A stretch of 64,000 nucleotides of DNA from Apostichopus japonicus (taxonomy: Eukaryota > Echinodermata > Holothuroidea > Aspidochirotida > Stichopodidae): contig NC_092582.1 of NCBI RefSeq assembly GCF_037975245.1, positions 15,517,077 through 15,581,076 of the forward strand. The letters are read 5' to 3'. Both the position numbers and the translations under genes were made by a program. The notes below the pieces were generated by a model. That model ran no database searches and had not been told where the DNA came from. It saw nothing but the letters and a program-made list of their open reading frames with translations. Positions 12,622 through 25,071 of the stretch are shown here, piece by piece. Every line of letters begins with the position of its first letter. The first letter of the stretch is position 1.

Positions 12622-14618
12622 GTGGAGACAGAAAGATAGAGAGGCTGAGCTTAGAGACAAGGTATATTGATATTCTTTCTTGTGTGCTTGTTTGTTTGCT
12701 TTCTTGTTTGCTTATTTTTCCTTACTTGCTTGTTTTTTCTTTTCCTTTATATGTGTGTGTAAGAATAGATTATACAGAGGCTGACTTAAAAGTTTTGTTT
12801 GTGTAAACTGTTATTATTATCATTCTTTTGTATTGCATTCATGTACGTGTTATGAAATTCTTGGTTTTTAGAACAATTCGTGCCGCATAGACTGTAAAAG
12901 TCTCTCTGTGGAATCTGTTCTGTTGACATAAATATATTGAAAGGTGTGTAATAAAATAATGCATTCTTTGATATTAAAATGTGTAAAAGTAAGTTGGCCT
13001 GAGGTTTCGATCCTAGCAGGATCGAAACGTCAGGCCAACTTACTTTTACACATTCTATTACACAGGCTCTCTAGTGGATAAGCAGTTTGCTAACAGTTTT
13101 ATTTTACTTTGATATCAAAATGATACCATTTCTTACACATTTCAAGTATACACACCCATGTTCTTGTAAACTTTTTTCTTCGGTCAAGCCTTCTTCTTTG
13201 CCATTTTAATTGTTTTTACTGAAATTCATCATGTGATAAGTCTCAATATTTGCCTGATTCATATCAGTTAAAAATATTTGTGTGCTATTGTTGAAATGTA
13301 AGACAGTCAGTTAGTTAGTGAATTAAGCACAAAGAAATAGTTAAAAGTAAAAGTAAAGAATATATTGAAATATGTTAATATGTGGTTATTAGATATATTA
13401 AGATATATATTTATATCGATATACTGAAGTAAACTAGATTTCTGTCTATTAGTTTCTGTCGTCAACCTTTGCTATGTGTGACGTGTTAAAATCTCTTTAT
13501 GGTTCCTTTCCTGAGTCTTTTTAAATCTATTAGTCTGTAATTAATGTCTTTGATACAACTTTAACCATGCTAGGAGAAATCCTCGCTATTTTTCAACTTT
13601 TTCTAACAAAGGTTATTTTTTCTACTCACTTTTATTTGCTGGAGGAAAAGTTTTGCTAAACCAACCAATATCCTTAAATTTATAACAGACCCTAGTGTTG
13701 GTAAATCATGGTTTCTAGCTATTTTTGGTATATTTCCCTGCCCAATTTTTACATTGTTACTTTCAAATCACCCAGTTGGGACAATTTTGTCTAAACTGTG
13801 CTCAGTGTACTGTCATGTCCGGCATCAGAGCACTCGTAGTGTCAGTATGAGCAATATGAATATTCATGTTTCATCTGATACTGTTTGTACTGTCAATAGG
13901 AGTGCTTTGAGGCATGATATTGGAGGACAGTTTAGAGAGGTATTAGCATTAGGAAATTGCATACACACAATGTAGCAGTAATATGTTTTTTGTTGTCAAT
14001 CATTGAAGTGTGAAAGGCTTTCACACTGATAGGTGGTTGTTTCGTTTTCAATATTTAAATACATTAACCAGGTGTATTGCCATATACTGTCTTCCACTCA
14101 TATCGCCTTGATTTCATATCCTGCATTCCATATGTTTCACCTTGACTGCTCTTACAAAAGTAATATATGTATTTTTACACACTGAAATAAATGTTGAAGT
14201 AAATACTGCTACTTGCTATTGTGTTTGTTGTATTTCTCAGGTACATGGAATTTGAGACAAGATTTATAAGAAAGGGACGGGAGAGGAGAGGGGGGGGGGG
14301 TTACGTGGGTGGGGCACAGCAAAGGAGTGAACATGGGGAGGTGATGTTATGGGTTTTGTTAGAGGAAGGGAAGGCATTATGGGAGTGATGGAAAATACCA
14401 GTCTGTCAGACAACTTACATGGGGTTTCCAGCCAATCATGATATGGTAAAGATATGTATCTAAGAAATTTACAGCTCTTCCATTTGGTGTGCCCCCTCCC
14501 TTTGTGAATTCCGTGGTTATAACCTTCAACTGACGAGCAACGGTGTTGGGGTGGCTTCTGGCCTCCTGCACTTTACTTTCCCCTCCAATTTACGTAGTAT
14601 GCAGGATAGGGCCGGTCC
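11467..14618 (+). other. Laminin 3' UTR and intergenic stretch
   Basis: This is non-coding and AT-rich. It holds an AT/GA dinucleotide tract (about 12575-12621), the palindrome at 12979-13053 and AATAAA hexamers at about 12951 and 14186, either of which could serve laminin 3' end formation. A G-run sits at about 14290-14300. No open frame here is supported. Confidence 0.5.
12979..13053. repeat. Near-perfect 36-bp-arm palindrome
   Basis: Left arm 12979-13014 and right arm 13018-13053 are reverse complements with one mismatch, separated by the 3-base spacer AGC. The right arm carries the GGATCGAAACGTCAGGCC phrase of the repeat at 9686-9727, so this looks like two head-to-head halves of that repeat. 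Confidence 0.9.
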
Positions 14619-15080
14619 AAGTGCCGGATTTACGGTGGGGCCCACTGGGCCCCCCACATTTAGGGGCCCCCACATTTGGGTGTCAAAAAAATGTAGGCAT
14701 AAAATCCCTTTCTGTTCGTCTGTCGATGGTCAACATGTAAAATATGGACCATTGTCGAAACTCCACACTGAACAAACATTGTCTTTCCATAAATACATGT
14801 AGCCTAGAAGAATGCATGGTCATTTTGCTTATTGTCGCACACGTGACGCTACAAACCCCATAAATTCTGTGTTGACAAATGTAAATTAATGTTAAGATGC
14901 AACTTGCAAGCCCTGTGAAGTGCCATATCCAGTGATCTGGGGAGTATTTTCTGCCAAAATTTTCGTGCACCCTACGCGCCAACCTATGGTGGCGCTCCAC
15001 TTAGATAGTGGACCTAATCGTGAAAACTGGGCTCCCAAACTATTCTGGCCCTGGGCCCCCACAAGCTAAATCCGGCCCTG
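14619..15080. mobile_element. hAT-like MITE, 462 bp, with 8-bp target duplication
   Basis: The ends are imperfect inverted repeats around GCCGGATTTA / TAAATCCGGC. Flanks 14611-14618 (GCCGGTCC) and 15081-15088 (GCCAGTCC) form an 8-bp target-site duplication with one mismatch. The core (about 14890-15010) shares the phrases AGATGCAACTT, CAAAATTTT and GGTGGCGCT with the elements at 33568, 56031 and 59080. No transposase is encoded. Confidence 0.75.
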
Positions 15081-15220
15081 GCCAGTCCGCATACCAGTGA
15101 TGCACGGGATTCTGCAATCACTTAGCAGCAAAATGAAGTCTTCGAACATGAAGTTGCAAAATTGGTGTCAATGAACTATACCTTTAATTGTTATCGGTCA
15201 AAGTTCTTGTTTACATGATC

Positions 15221-15230
15221 ATGACTTTGC
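15221..15230 (+). promoter_or_regulatory. Antioxidant-response-element match upstream of GCLM
   Basis: ATGACTTTGC fits the core consensus RTGACNNNGC. It lies about 470 bp before the GCLM start codon. GCLM is a classic Nrf2/ARE target in vertebrates. A single match to seven constrained positions is expected by chance fairly often, so this is only a candidate. Confidence 0.35.
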
Positions 15231-15695
15231 AGTTTTATTTTACCTGCGCTAAAATTATACATTTGAAGCGTAACCACTTAAACTTTGTATTTCTGCTATA
15301 TTCAAGCTTCTAGATTTTCCAAAAGGATAATAACGGCAATATTTCCAGATATTTAAGACTTAAACGTACTTCATTGTATTCTTTTCATTTTATTTTAGAT
15401 AAATTTCAATCAGTAAACAAAGTTAGATATAGATAATTCTGTATTGCATAACCTCGGTTATGGTCACAATCGGTTGTTTACCAATTCACTGGCACACAAT
15501 ATAATAGTGTTGTACACTGTACTTTGCTTAGTTTATTACTAGTGTTGGACGACAACGACATTGTTTCGAAGCCATTATTACAGACCTAAATGAAGTCCTC
15601 TTTTATCTTAAAATAATATATTTTAGAGTCGGCCATCGAGTTAAGACATTGTGTTTCTTCTGATTTCGCCCATACTTAATGGTTTACAATTAATC

Positions 15696-18600
15696 ATGGA
15701 AGTACCGAGGATACCCCAAGCTTCTTCTCTTATCATTAATTCTGGAAATGTCATCAACTTTGAATGTCTTAAGAAACGAAAGAGGATAGCACAGTCCACG
15801 ACAGAAGAGGTAACTAAAAATAACAAGCATTTCACTGCTTAAGGTAGTGTACTTATTGGTTATCTTATTCTCTTCTCGATTAAAAAATCATCAACTCGTA
15901 AAGTTGTGTAACTGTAAATTCAGTGAAGCTAGGCTAGCTGAACTAGTGTAAGCGCTATAGGCATATATTATAAGTATACATTAGCTTCTAATTTCTATAG
16001 CGTACCCGGCGATATTAATGCACTGGTGCCATTGGTGTTTACAACAACTAATAATAAAAGATTAGGCTAGGTGGTACTATGCTTGGTAAGGTCCGAAGGT
16101 CTAACACCACTGTATGAGCGCGAACGGTACATGTTTTGCCACAAAGGCTAGATTTACAGACCGTGGAGGGGAGGGGTAAGACTAGAGGACGCAGATTGCA
16201 TGTTGACAAGGTCTTGCATTTACTGTACTGCAAATAATCTGCAATGTAGACCCCATGGATGTAACTGATGCCGCCTGTACAAGTGCTGTACTTAGACAAG
16301 TCCAAAGTGTCGGTGTTGAGAAGTATGAATACATTGTGAACTGGTCAGAAAATCATAGACATGGAACTGCTAATGGCTTACAGTCTCTTTCACCAACCAT
16401 ATTTTTTAGCTATATAGCCTATGGCAATTCCAGAAAGGAGATTAAGGAAGTCTGAGTCTGAAAAGTAAACCAGTGAACTTTGGCTAAAAGTATTTGAGCT
16501 AATCAACACATTGAAGAAAACAGCAATAGTAAATGTTTAATATTTACTCAATCATTCAATGTTTCCGAATTAACGTGTTCTGTCAAAACTGGTTGGTATG
16601 AAAAAAATAGTAGTGCTTTTCAAGCTATTGTCACAAATATTTCTTTGTAGTTTGCAAGTCTTCGGTAGGCATGTATACATATTGTGTGTGATCCTTTGCA
16701 ATATGTTGGCCGTGCGTTTGAATCACAGTACTGTATTGTTGCCCTATGTTTAAGTCTAGACCTTTTTATCTTAATTAATATATGTGCCCACATACTTAAA
16801 GTTACTGTTGGATACTGGAGCTGTGCAACAGTGTAAAAGAAAATTACCAAACAGTCAGAGAAGACCGGTATGCCAAATGAGCTAAAATTATGGATGTGTA
16901 AAACACGAATCAACAGAGTGATCGCTATATGGATATATCTACAGTATAGAGACATAAATACTTTGTTTTTTCTCTGATTGATAACCTTTGATTGATTCTC
17001 AGCTAAAAGATTGCTTGAAGACAGTCTTAGATTCACGATTAAAGACGATTAACTGGGATGAAGAGAAGTTTAAAACTTCACTCGAGTTTACAGTTCCCTG
17101 TTGCAATCCAGCTCTCTCAGATGAACAGACCAGAGAAGATCTGAAAGTAACTGTTAAAGCCATGATGTGTAATGCAGACCCAGAAGTAATTGTCGATGCT
17201 ATTCATAGAGGTACAATGATATTGCCAATAACTCTACGAAAGATTCTGAAAGCTTTTATTTGGTCTGGTTTGGCTACTAGCAGTATGGCCACTAGATCTA
17301 TGCTAGAAACACAAATAATGGTCACTCATCCACTTTTTAAATATTGTTGCATTAATGATCTTATATTGAACAAGTAAATAATGGGTTTGTTGTATTTCTG
17401 TCCTTTGCGTCATTTAGCACTTTTGAGGTATCACATTTCAATCTCCAGTTGATGTTTGATGATGAAGACTAGAACTGTTATAATTAATATGAAGCTGAAA
17501 GATTTCTCATTGAATGTGTCTAAGGAATTAGTAGGAATCATAGTTGATAGTTCAGTAATCGTTCTTATTGATTACCCATAAAATTATCCTAAAAAGTCTG
17601 CAAATGTAATATTTTCAGTGTTTCACATCCTAAACACTGAAGTGGTTTTAACTTTTTTTTGTTCGCTTATTTGGTCTATGTGATGCCATAATCGTGTTTC
17701 ACCTTGTGTACACAAACTACCTTACACTAATGAATTAATTGACAAGTATAAAGATTTGCAATAGAATGTAGTACAGTAGTGTCATATTTTTTTAGTTCCA
17801 TTCCCAAGCAATGGCCATTGATTAGCACTATTTACCCAAGGTGGAAGTCACTGTCCGTGGCTAAGAGTATTTTGTGAATTATGAAGAAGTCTTTTCCACA
17901 AGCAAGACTTGATTGCCCACTCTTTACAATTTTTCTTGCAGTTCTGAAAGAATTAGATACAGACATAATCGATGTGCTGCTTCTCTCCGTCTCTGAGAAA
18001 CCAAATGTAATTGAAACATTCCACATGGATCACTTGAAGACACTCTGGTCAGTCCTGGAGAGGATGGTGGACAAAGGTCAGATTAAGACCTTGGGTGTCT
18101 GTGACCTTGAGAAACCAGCGTTGGAAGAGCTATATAACTGGGCCAAGGTAAAAGTCGACTACAGAAATTAGGCTAAAATATATGAAACTTTGCGTTGCGG
18201 CTAAGAAATTTTCAAAGCTTTTCATTTTGGAATTTTGAGCCCATTGCTAAAAGATGCAGGTGCCTTGAATGGCATATATGTTGGTTCTTAAGTAGGTAAA
18301 GATCAATTTTGTGATTTGTAATTTAAGCAGCAGTGAAAGACAACCTTGCCCTTTATACTTGATACAGCCATTTTAATGAGTGTATATTAAGTGTTAGGCA
18401 CACTACACAAACAGTTTGCTTCAATAGATCCAATACCAACACTGTACTGTACATGATGTGTTTACTGTAAGGCATACATCATCGTTCATGCTCAATTCTT
18501 TGAAATAAGTGCCTAGATATATTTCCTTTCAACTTGTATACTGGTGCTCAGTCAATGAAATTGAACAAATTTCATGGCTTTGATTATTATAAATCCTTTG

Positions 18601-21260
18601 TTTACCAGTTCACGTTAGTGTTTGGTGCAAGTTAGGTCATAAGAACACTGGTCTGACAAGGTAATACTTCCATGCATGGTTGGACAGCCAACTTTTAGTA
18701 CAGTACTGTACTTTTAACTATGAAATCAAACCATGTTAACAATGTATCACCCTTGTAGGTTTCCACTCCACTGGCTCCAGTGCAGATTTCATACTTGTTT
18801 TTGAAGAAGTCACGTTCTTAATGTCTTTCAATCGTATGTTGATTCTGATACCAGTAATATTGCAATAACATGTGTGAAAAAGACCCCATATATATTTTGT
18901 TTTGGCAAATAGATCATGTTGATTTTTTCTATCCTTCTCTCTAGGTCAAACCAAGTATCGATCAAGTAAACGAGGTATCCTGTTGCATCATTCCTCCAGA
19001 CCTCAATGCTTTTTCCAAAGAGAAGAAAATCCAGCTGCTCACACATGGGGATGCATTAGGTAAGTGTGAAAAAGTGGCAACCATTGATGCAGTCAGGTTC
19101 AGGGTCATTTCGAGGACCAAGCAACTCTAGGAAAAGTGAATACACTTTAATCACAATACCTTGAGAAGAAAAATTTAAGCATATCTCTTACTTGGTATTT
19201 GAATGCCTGATATCGAGTAACTATCGTTATTTTTATATCGTGGCTCCCCCACAGGGAGGATGAGATATATATTGTAGTCTGTTATTCATCGGAGCCTAGT
19301 AAGGCTATCTCAGTTGCCATAGCAAGAATGCCAAGGTAAACATTTAATATTCCTGAGTAGCCAGTGCCTTGGAGGAGGGGGGGGGGTGGGCCACCCATGG
19401 TGGGGTGACGGGACGTCCACAGCTTCGGGGAAGGGTAACGATCTGTCTGTCTGAGTGTTTATGTGTGTCTGTTACATCTGCAAGTTTTTTTCAACAACTC
19501 TTATAAGGCTATACTGATTTTCTTCACACCTGGAAGGAAGGTGCCCCATTATTGGGTATTTTGCAGACCCTCTGAATGAAAGGTCAAAGATCAGAGGTCA
19601 AATTAAGTGAAAAGTGATTTTGTTTGTTTTTGCTTTTACTCCAAGGGGCAATATTGAAATGTCCACAACCTTTAAGGTTTAATGGGAATGTCAAGTACTA
19701 TCAAAATGTGTGTTTCCATGTAATGGAGGTCAGAGGTTCAATGGTAACTATGCATATCTAAATGCAATTTTGTGTAAAACACTCCTCCTTAATGGTCAGA
19801 GGGGAAGGTCAAATAAAGGCAAAAACTCACTTTTTGCTATAACTTCAAGGGAGAACAGTGAACTGGCTTGAAACCCTAACAAGAATATTGGTATGTCAAG
19901 TACTATAAAAATATGTGGTAACCATGGCAACTGATAAAAGGCCAATAAAAGGTCAAAATTCACTTTCAAGTTGTGCAAAAAAGCTACTTTTGCTGTAACT
20001 CGATGGGGGAGCATTGAATGGACTTACAAGCTCCATGACTATGATGGGCATGTCAGAATATCTTCAGACAATGAGGTCAAAGGGGGACATTGAGGTCAAA
20101 GGGGACCTTCACATGAAAACAAGGAATTCGCTTGATTGGAACCATCAAAGGTATAATCAAGATATTAGATGCAAGACTACTGTAGCTCTTATGTACACAG
20201 AACGAAGGAGATCAGTCAACATGCCTGCGGGCACGTGCATTGTTTTGACAATATGGTTCTTGCAGTGTGTCCACATATACCCTTGTATCAGGAAACCAAC
20301 TTGCACAAGTGTATAACAGGCACATATTCTTGTGACAGTGGTCTTTCCCTGAAACTGCTTTGCCTTGTTGCTTGAAGATGGTGATCAAAAAAACTAGTTT
20401 TCTTTGTACTATAGATAGAGAACTGTAAGAGCAGGTCAACGCAATAAATTAGGCACAATTCAGAAGACAAGATGTATTGATGGCAATAGACTTCTGACTT
20501 TTATACAAGTTCCTAAACATGAAAAGGTGAAGCCAATGCACACAGACAGATGCCCAAAGACTTACAGCACTTTCCTGTACAATTTGATCGAAGAAATCTA
20601 GAGTGCGTATGTGCGTGTATTTGGCTGATCTTAATAGCCATATTTCCAAAATTAATTCTTCAGTTTGGTAGGAAGATCCCTTGTGATAGGGATTTATTTA
20701 TGTCTTGTGGACCTTCAGAAGGAAAGGTCAGAGTTCAAAGGTTGATTGAATCGAAAAGCGGCTCTTTGCTATGAAAGATACAAGGACAAGTTGCCATAGA
20801 TTTGCAACATTCACAAGTTCAGTATTATCAAAATACACAGTCACCATGACGACTGCCGTGAAAAGACTGAAAAAAATGCTGTTTTGTTCAGTGTGGAGTT
20901 TGTGACTGAGGTGTGCGAAGTTTTGAACATACTCCCAAACTTCATAATCCAATAATGTTTTACGACACACATACTTATAGTGAAATGAAAAAAAAACACA
21001 CACATTCAAGTTAGAACATTTAACATAGGAACACCCACTGCAAAACATGCAACAAAATTGTACACTCTCTTTTTCTTTATTCAGAAATTCTACCAGCCGA
21101 AGATTTTCAGGAGCTGATGAAGGAATCCTTTTCCGATTTGGATGCCCAAGGCTGGCATACGAGCTGGGTCCTGAGGTACACCGCCCTCATAAGGTGTAGG
21201 GGAGTGATCACCCGAAAAGGCTACACAGTCAGGGCACAAAGGAACCTGAATAATATCTAA
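15696..21260 (+). CDS. GCLM: Glutamate-cysteine ligase regulatory (modifier) subunit, complete, copy 1
   Basis: This is the regulatory partner of the glutathione-synthesis ligase; it lowers the Km for glutamate and relieves glutathione feedback. Exons: 15696-15809, 17003-17210, 17942-18147, 18945-19059, 21085-21260 (TAA). Phases agree at every junction and give 272 residues, against 274 for the human protein from memory. Aligned landmarks include INSGNVINFECLKKRKR in exon 1, the LKTLW...KGQIKTLGVCDLEK block in exon 3, VKPSIDQVNEVSCCIIPPDL in exon 4, and the RYTALIRCRGVITRKGY tail in exon 5. The fold is aldo-keto-reductase-like but catalytically inactive in the family. I chose the ATG at 15696 because it has A at -3 and G at +4; an upstream in-frame GTG is unlikely. 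The right-hand duplication seam cuts this gene's exon 2 at 17168. Confidence 0.93.
15810..17002 (+). other. GCLM intron 1
   Basis: About 1.2 kb, present only once in the window because the second copy starts later. I see no embedded gene or recognisable transposon. Confidence 0.6.
18301..18505 (+). other. 205-bp segment absent from unit 2
   Basis: In GCLM intron 3, unit 1 carries about 205 bp between GATCAATTT and AAATAAGTGCC that unit 2 lacks (near 44732). The ends carry short similar phrases, consistent with a small deletion in unit 2. Confidence 0.7.
19441..20880 (+). repeat. Degenerate tandem array in GCLM intron 4, unit 1
   Basis: Several diverged units share the phrases GGTCAAAGG, CACTTTTTGCTATAACT, a G-rich GGGGGAGCATTGAA type phrase, and CAAGTACTATCAAAAT-like text. 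Spacing is roughly 150-200 bp. The array is shared with unit 2 (about 45670-47110), so it predates the duplication. Confidence 0.5.
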
Positions 21261-24200
21261 AATATGTCAAACTTTCTAAGACTTTCCCTGATTAATTCTC
21301 TCTCATCCTGTCACCATCACTCGTGGAATTCCTTTTTTTCTTGTGGTGGCAGACTTTTTCCTCCCTCTGTTTGTGATTTGTGTCAGCACAGAGCAAGTTC
21401 AAGGTTTATGATCAGAAGAAACAACAGATATTCCATTCATTATTTCAACAACCCATTACCGGCAATTAGGAGATTTCATAGCAGGGCCCAAACAGAAACA
21501 AACTGAAAAGTTCACCGTAAAGCTAAGCATAGTCTGAAAGGATTGTATAAGATTAGATCAAATCAAAGCTTTATTTAAAGAAGAGTATAAACAGAAACAA
21601 AATATTCTCAACTTTGCAGGTCTCAACTAGTGAGTAATTGAATTTTACAAAATTAAATTTGACATTATACAAGTGATTGATGATAATATACCAAAAAAAA
21701 TGTATGTGCGTTGAAAGTTAGGTTCATGCTCAATTCCAATACTCTATCCTTCTTTAAGCAAGGAGGTAGTTTGTAAACACCATCAAATGCTTCTCTACAG
21801 AAGCTTACTTTGCTAGTTCGTTGACACTTAACAATTCAAGCTTTCTCACTTTACACATTCACTTAGTTTTTGTTAACACAAGCAATTTTGTTGTTGTTGT
21901 TGTTGAAAGGCAGTTTGGTTTGTTATCAGTTTTCTTTCTCTCTTTGACTTCCTTTAACTGCATGCCAGATGCTTAAAGCTGTCTTTAAAAGATTAACATG
22001 ATGTTTGCTCATCATGCCAAACTTTAACCATCTACCTTCACTCTCATTACTGAGAGGTATGTAGTCTATTTTGCATATATGAATAACTATTTTGATTAAC
22101 TATAATAACTATTATGAATAACTACTTTGCATAAAAGAAATAAACCAAAGGCTCAAGTGACTATTATCATGATAAACTGCATCTTGTTTGAGTAATAAGA
22201 CTTCATACACTTTTTACAGAACATTGCTCGCGTCACGTGACCGTAACTATAATCGAGAAAAGCCCAACGACATTTGATGAGTCTCGTAAACCGACTATTT
22301 TCATATCGAAATATTCATTCAAATAATTTGTGCTTTTACAAACCTGTAGTATACAGATGATGGTGCTGCTTTTATTGACTTTGATTTGACTATTGACTAT
22401 TTTGTGTTTATTAGTAATCGTCGGCAAATCTTTGCAGAAAAGGAACTAAAGAAACACCAGATGTAGAAATATGGCAAAGTGTCGTAAACGTATCATCTTG
22501 TGGCCAGATAGATTCTAAATTTCTTTATTTACAAGATGGAAGTGCTAAAGTAGTATCATAAACTAGTGCATTAAACAACTAATTGATTTAAGTATTTTGG
22601 TTTGGTCCATCAGCTTGGTTAATATATTATTCATGTGTATGAATTACTAAGGGGAAGTGTGTCCATCATCTCATGGAAGTAATGGCTAGATAAAGATTTC
22701 TATAGTTAATGTTGATGTTCAATAACAACAATAATAATAAATGAGACTTATATAGCACCAAATCAGTAGACAAAAAAATTCACTGCACAAGATGCTTTAC
22801 AGAGAAAGCAGATTAATTTACAACAAAAAAACAAATGAAAAGATGGGTCTTAAGTAGACTTTTGAATGTAGAAAGTTTAGAGCATGTTCATATGTGATCT
22901 GGTAATGTGTTCCAGAGATAAGAGCTAGAGTATCCGAAGCTTCTGTTACCATAGGTCTTCAACCGTGGTTTAGGTACAGTTAAATACAGTTTTTTTGGAC
23001 GAACGAAGTGTGCGAGTCGGAATATATGGCAAGAGAAGTTGCGACAGGTTTAGTGAATTTCTGTATCATGGTATGCTTTCTATGCATACAAATTTAGGGG
23101 AACATGCTAAGTTATCGTAAACCAACATCAAGGTTTATTTGACCTTATTTTGACCCTATTTGACCTCTGGCAGATCTGACTGGTTTGCTATTGATGTTGT
23201 ATTCCAATCACATTCTTTCATACTATTTAGTCTAAGTAGACAGATTGGAAACAACATAATAGCCAAAAAAATCAATAAATAGTTTTGCTATAATCTCGAT
23301 GAAAGAAGTAACCATGAAGGAATAACAGTCTCTAGACTGAAGTGTGTGGTCCAGGGGTACATTCCTCAGGGAAGGGGAGGGGAGGGGGGTGTAGATCAAT
23401 TTGAAGACTGACTAGTTTTTATGGGACCGACTGCAGTAACCAGTCAAGCAATGTTGCAAAATAAAGACCGATGAAGGTTGCAATTTTTTCATTATTACCA
23501 CTGCGTCCTGTTACTGGCCAGGAGTACAAAGGGGTTGGGGGGGGGGAATTCTGCATTTTCAGAAGTAAAATACATGTTAGAAAGAGGAATTACTCCAAAA
23601 TTTCTATCAAGTGTAACTCCTACACTAGTAGGGTTCCAGGGGACTACAGCTCCGGGAAGTTTCAGCTTTTGAAAATATTTCTTGTTCCTTCATGGCAAAT
23701 TTAAAGCACAATAATACATGTGAGAGAGAGGTGTTTAATTTCTCTAGAATGTATTTCTAAGGGCTGGTGGGAGTCCAAGGGGGAAGGATTTTAAACTGCC
23801 TTTTAAATTTCACTCCTCCCCCCCCCCATTCTTAAACCCCCTATGTATAACCCTGCAAGTGGTCGGCATCTTTTTGTGCATCATGTCTCTCGTTTGAAAT
23901 ACATTTAATTGTTCCTAGTATGGTGTTAAGGTACTGCGCTATGGTATTTACAAGGTTTTCAGATTTTGATATTTGACTGACCTCATATGACCTTTGGGAG
24001 TAACAAAAACAATAGTTCTAGTCAGGCTTACCACAGTAGTAACCATCTCTATCCAGCTCATATCAAGTTCAAACACCAGGTATATATGGTTTTTTGAGAA
24101 ACAAAGAAACAGATTAAAAAAAAAATTGTGTAGTTTGATGGCTTTCAGTATATTAAAATAATTTCAAATATAGCAATATATTTTAGGATATCAAACTAAA

Positions 24201-25071
24201 TTTTCTGTCGTTACTGTTATTATGCAAAAATATACCAATGAAGCTTACCTCATTTTCAAAGCACTTGGTAAATTGATCAAAGTAGTTAACAATATATTTA
24301 TCGATTGATTTTATGAATAAGCAAATACCCTGTAAAAAAATAAATGTCATTCTTCATTTTCAACATCCCTTATATCTAGATTTCTATAATATATGACATC
24401 CAATATTTCTCCCTACTGCATTTGCTCACCCCTTCCAACCCCTTGCCCTTACACTCCCCATCCTTTTCCCCTTGCAATCCCCCACCCGTTACCCTTCCAA
24501 CCCCTCACCTCTGTACCTTGTACTTACAATGTGATTACCATTCACGATTAAATCGGTTTTCAATTCTTTTCACCACGATGAAAATGAGCCTACTAAAAGA
24601 AACATTTTCCCAGGAATGAAAAAATATTATTAACTGTATCACTTATCACCTGTAGAAAAAGGGATCTAATATGTATTAAAGATGTTATTATTAATGTTAT
24701 TAAAGATAGAAGAAAGAAATCAAGGCATTTTGGTAAAATTTGTATCATGACTCATAAAATAATCTTGTTTTAAATCCTGATTCTCTGAGAAAACAATGTA
24801 ATACTTAATTGTAGTTAATTTTGAGTTAAAGAGTTGAGGTGTCATTGCATAAAAACTCCAAAATGTGTCCATGTCCAACTCTCCACCACCCCCTACCCCA
24901 CCAGACCCCCCCTTCCCTATCTTATTAATTCCCTTTATGTATTTAAAATATATCAATTTTCTACAAATTTTGCTTAAGCTTCATGTAGAAGTAGATTTTT
25001 CTGGAACGAAAATTGCATGAATGTGAGGTATATAATAAATGGAGAAATTTCATGGCTTGGCACCTAATGTA
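21261..25071. other. GCLM-FMO convergent intergenic region, unit 1
   Basis: This is the downstream side of both genes, which converge. It holds a TTG microsatellite (about 21890-21905), the LINE tail at about 22722-22985, several C- or G-runs and AT-rich sequence. No supported gene. Confidence 0.55.
22722..22985 (-). mobile_element. Non-LTR retrotransposon 3' end (LINE ORF2 C-terminus)
   Basis: Reverse-complement translation of about 22800-22975 gives the phrase RLKTYGNRSFG followed by LWNTLPDHI, then a stop and FKSLLKTHLF. This is the conserved C-terminal tail of many LINE ORF2 proteins. The plus-strand left end is an AAT-rich simple repeat (about 22725-22745), the expected 3' tail. Unit 2 lacks it, so the insertion or its loss postdates the split of the copies. 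Confidence 0.7.

Noticed and set aside
17881-17941. GCLM exon 3 beginning at the ATG at 17881
   Set aside because: That ATG is intronic; the TTGCAG acceptor at 17941 and phase from exon 2 define the exon.
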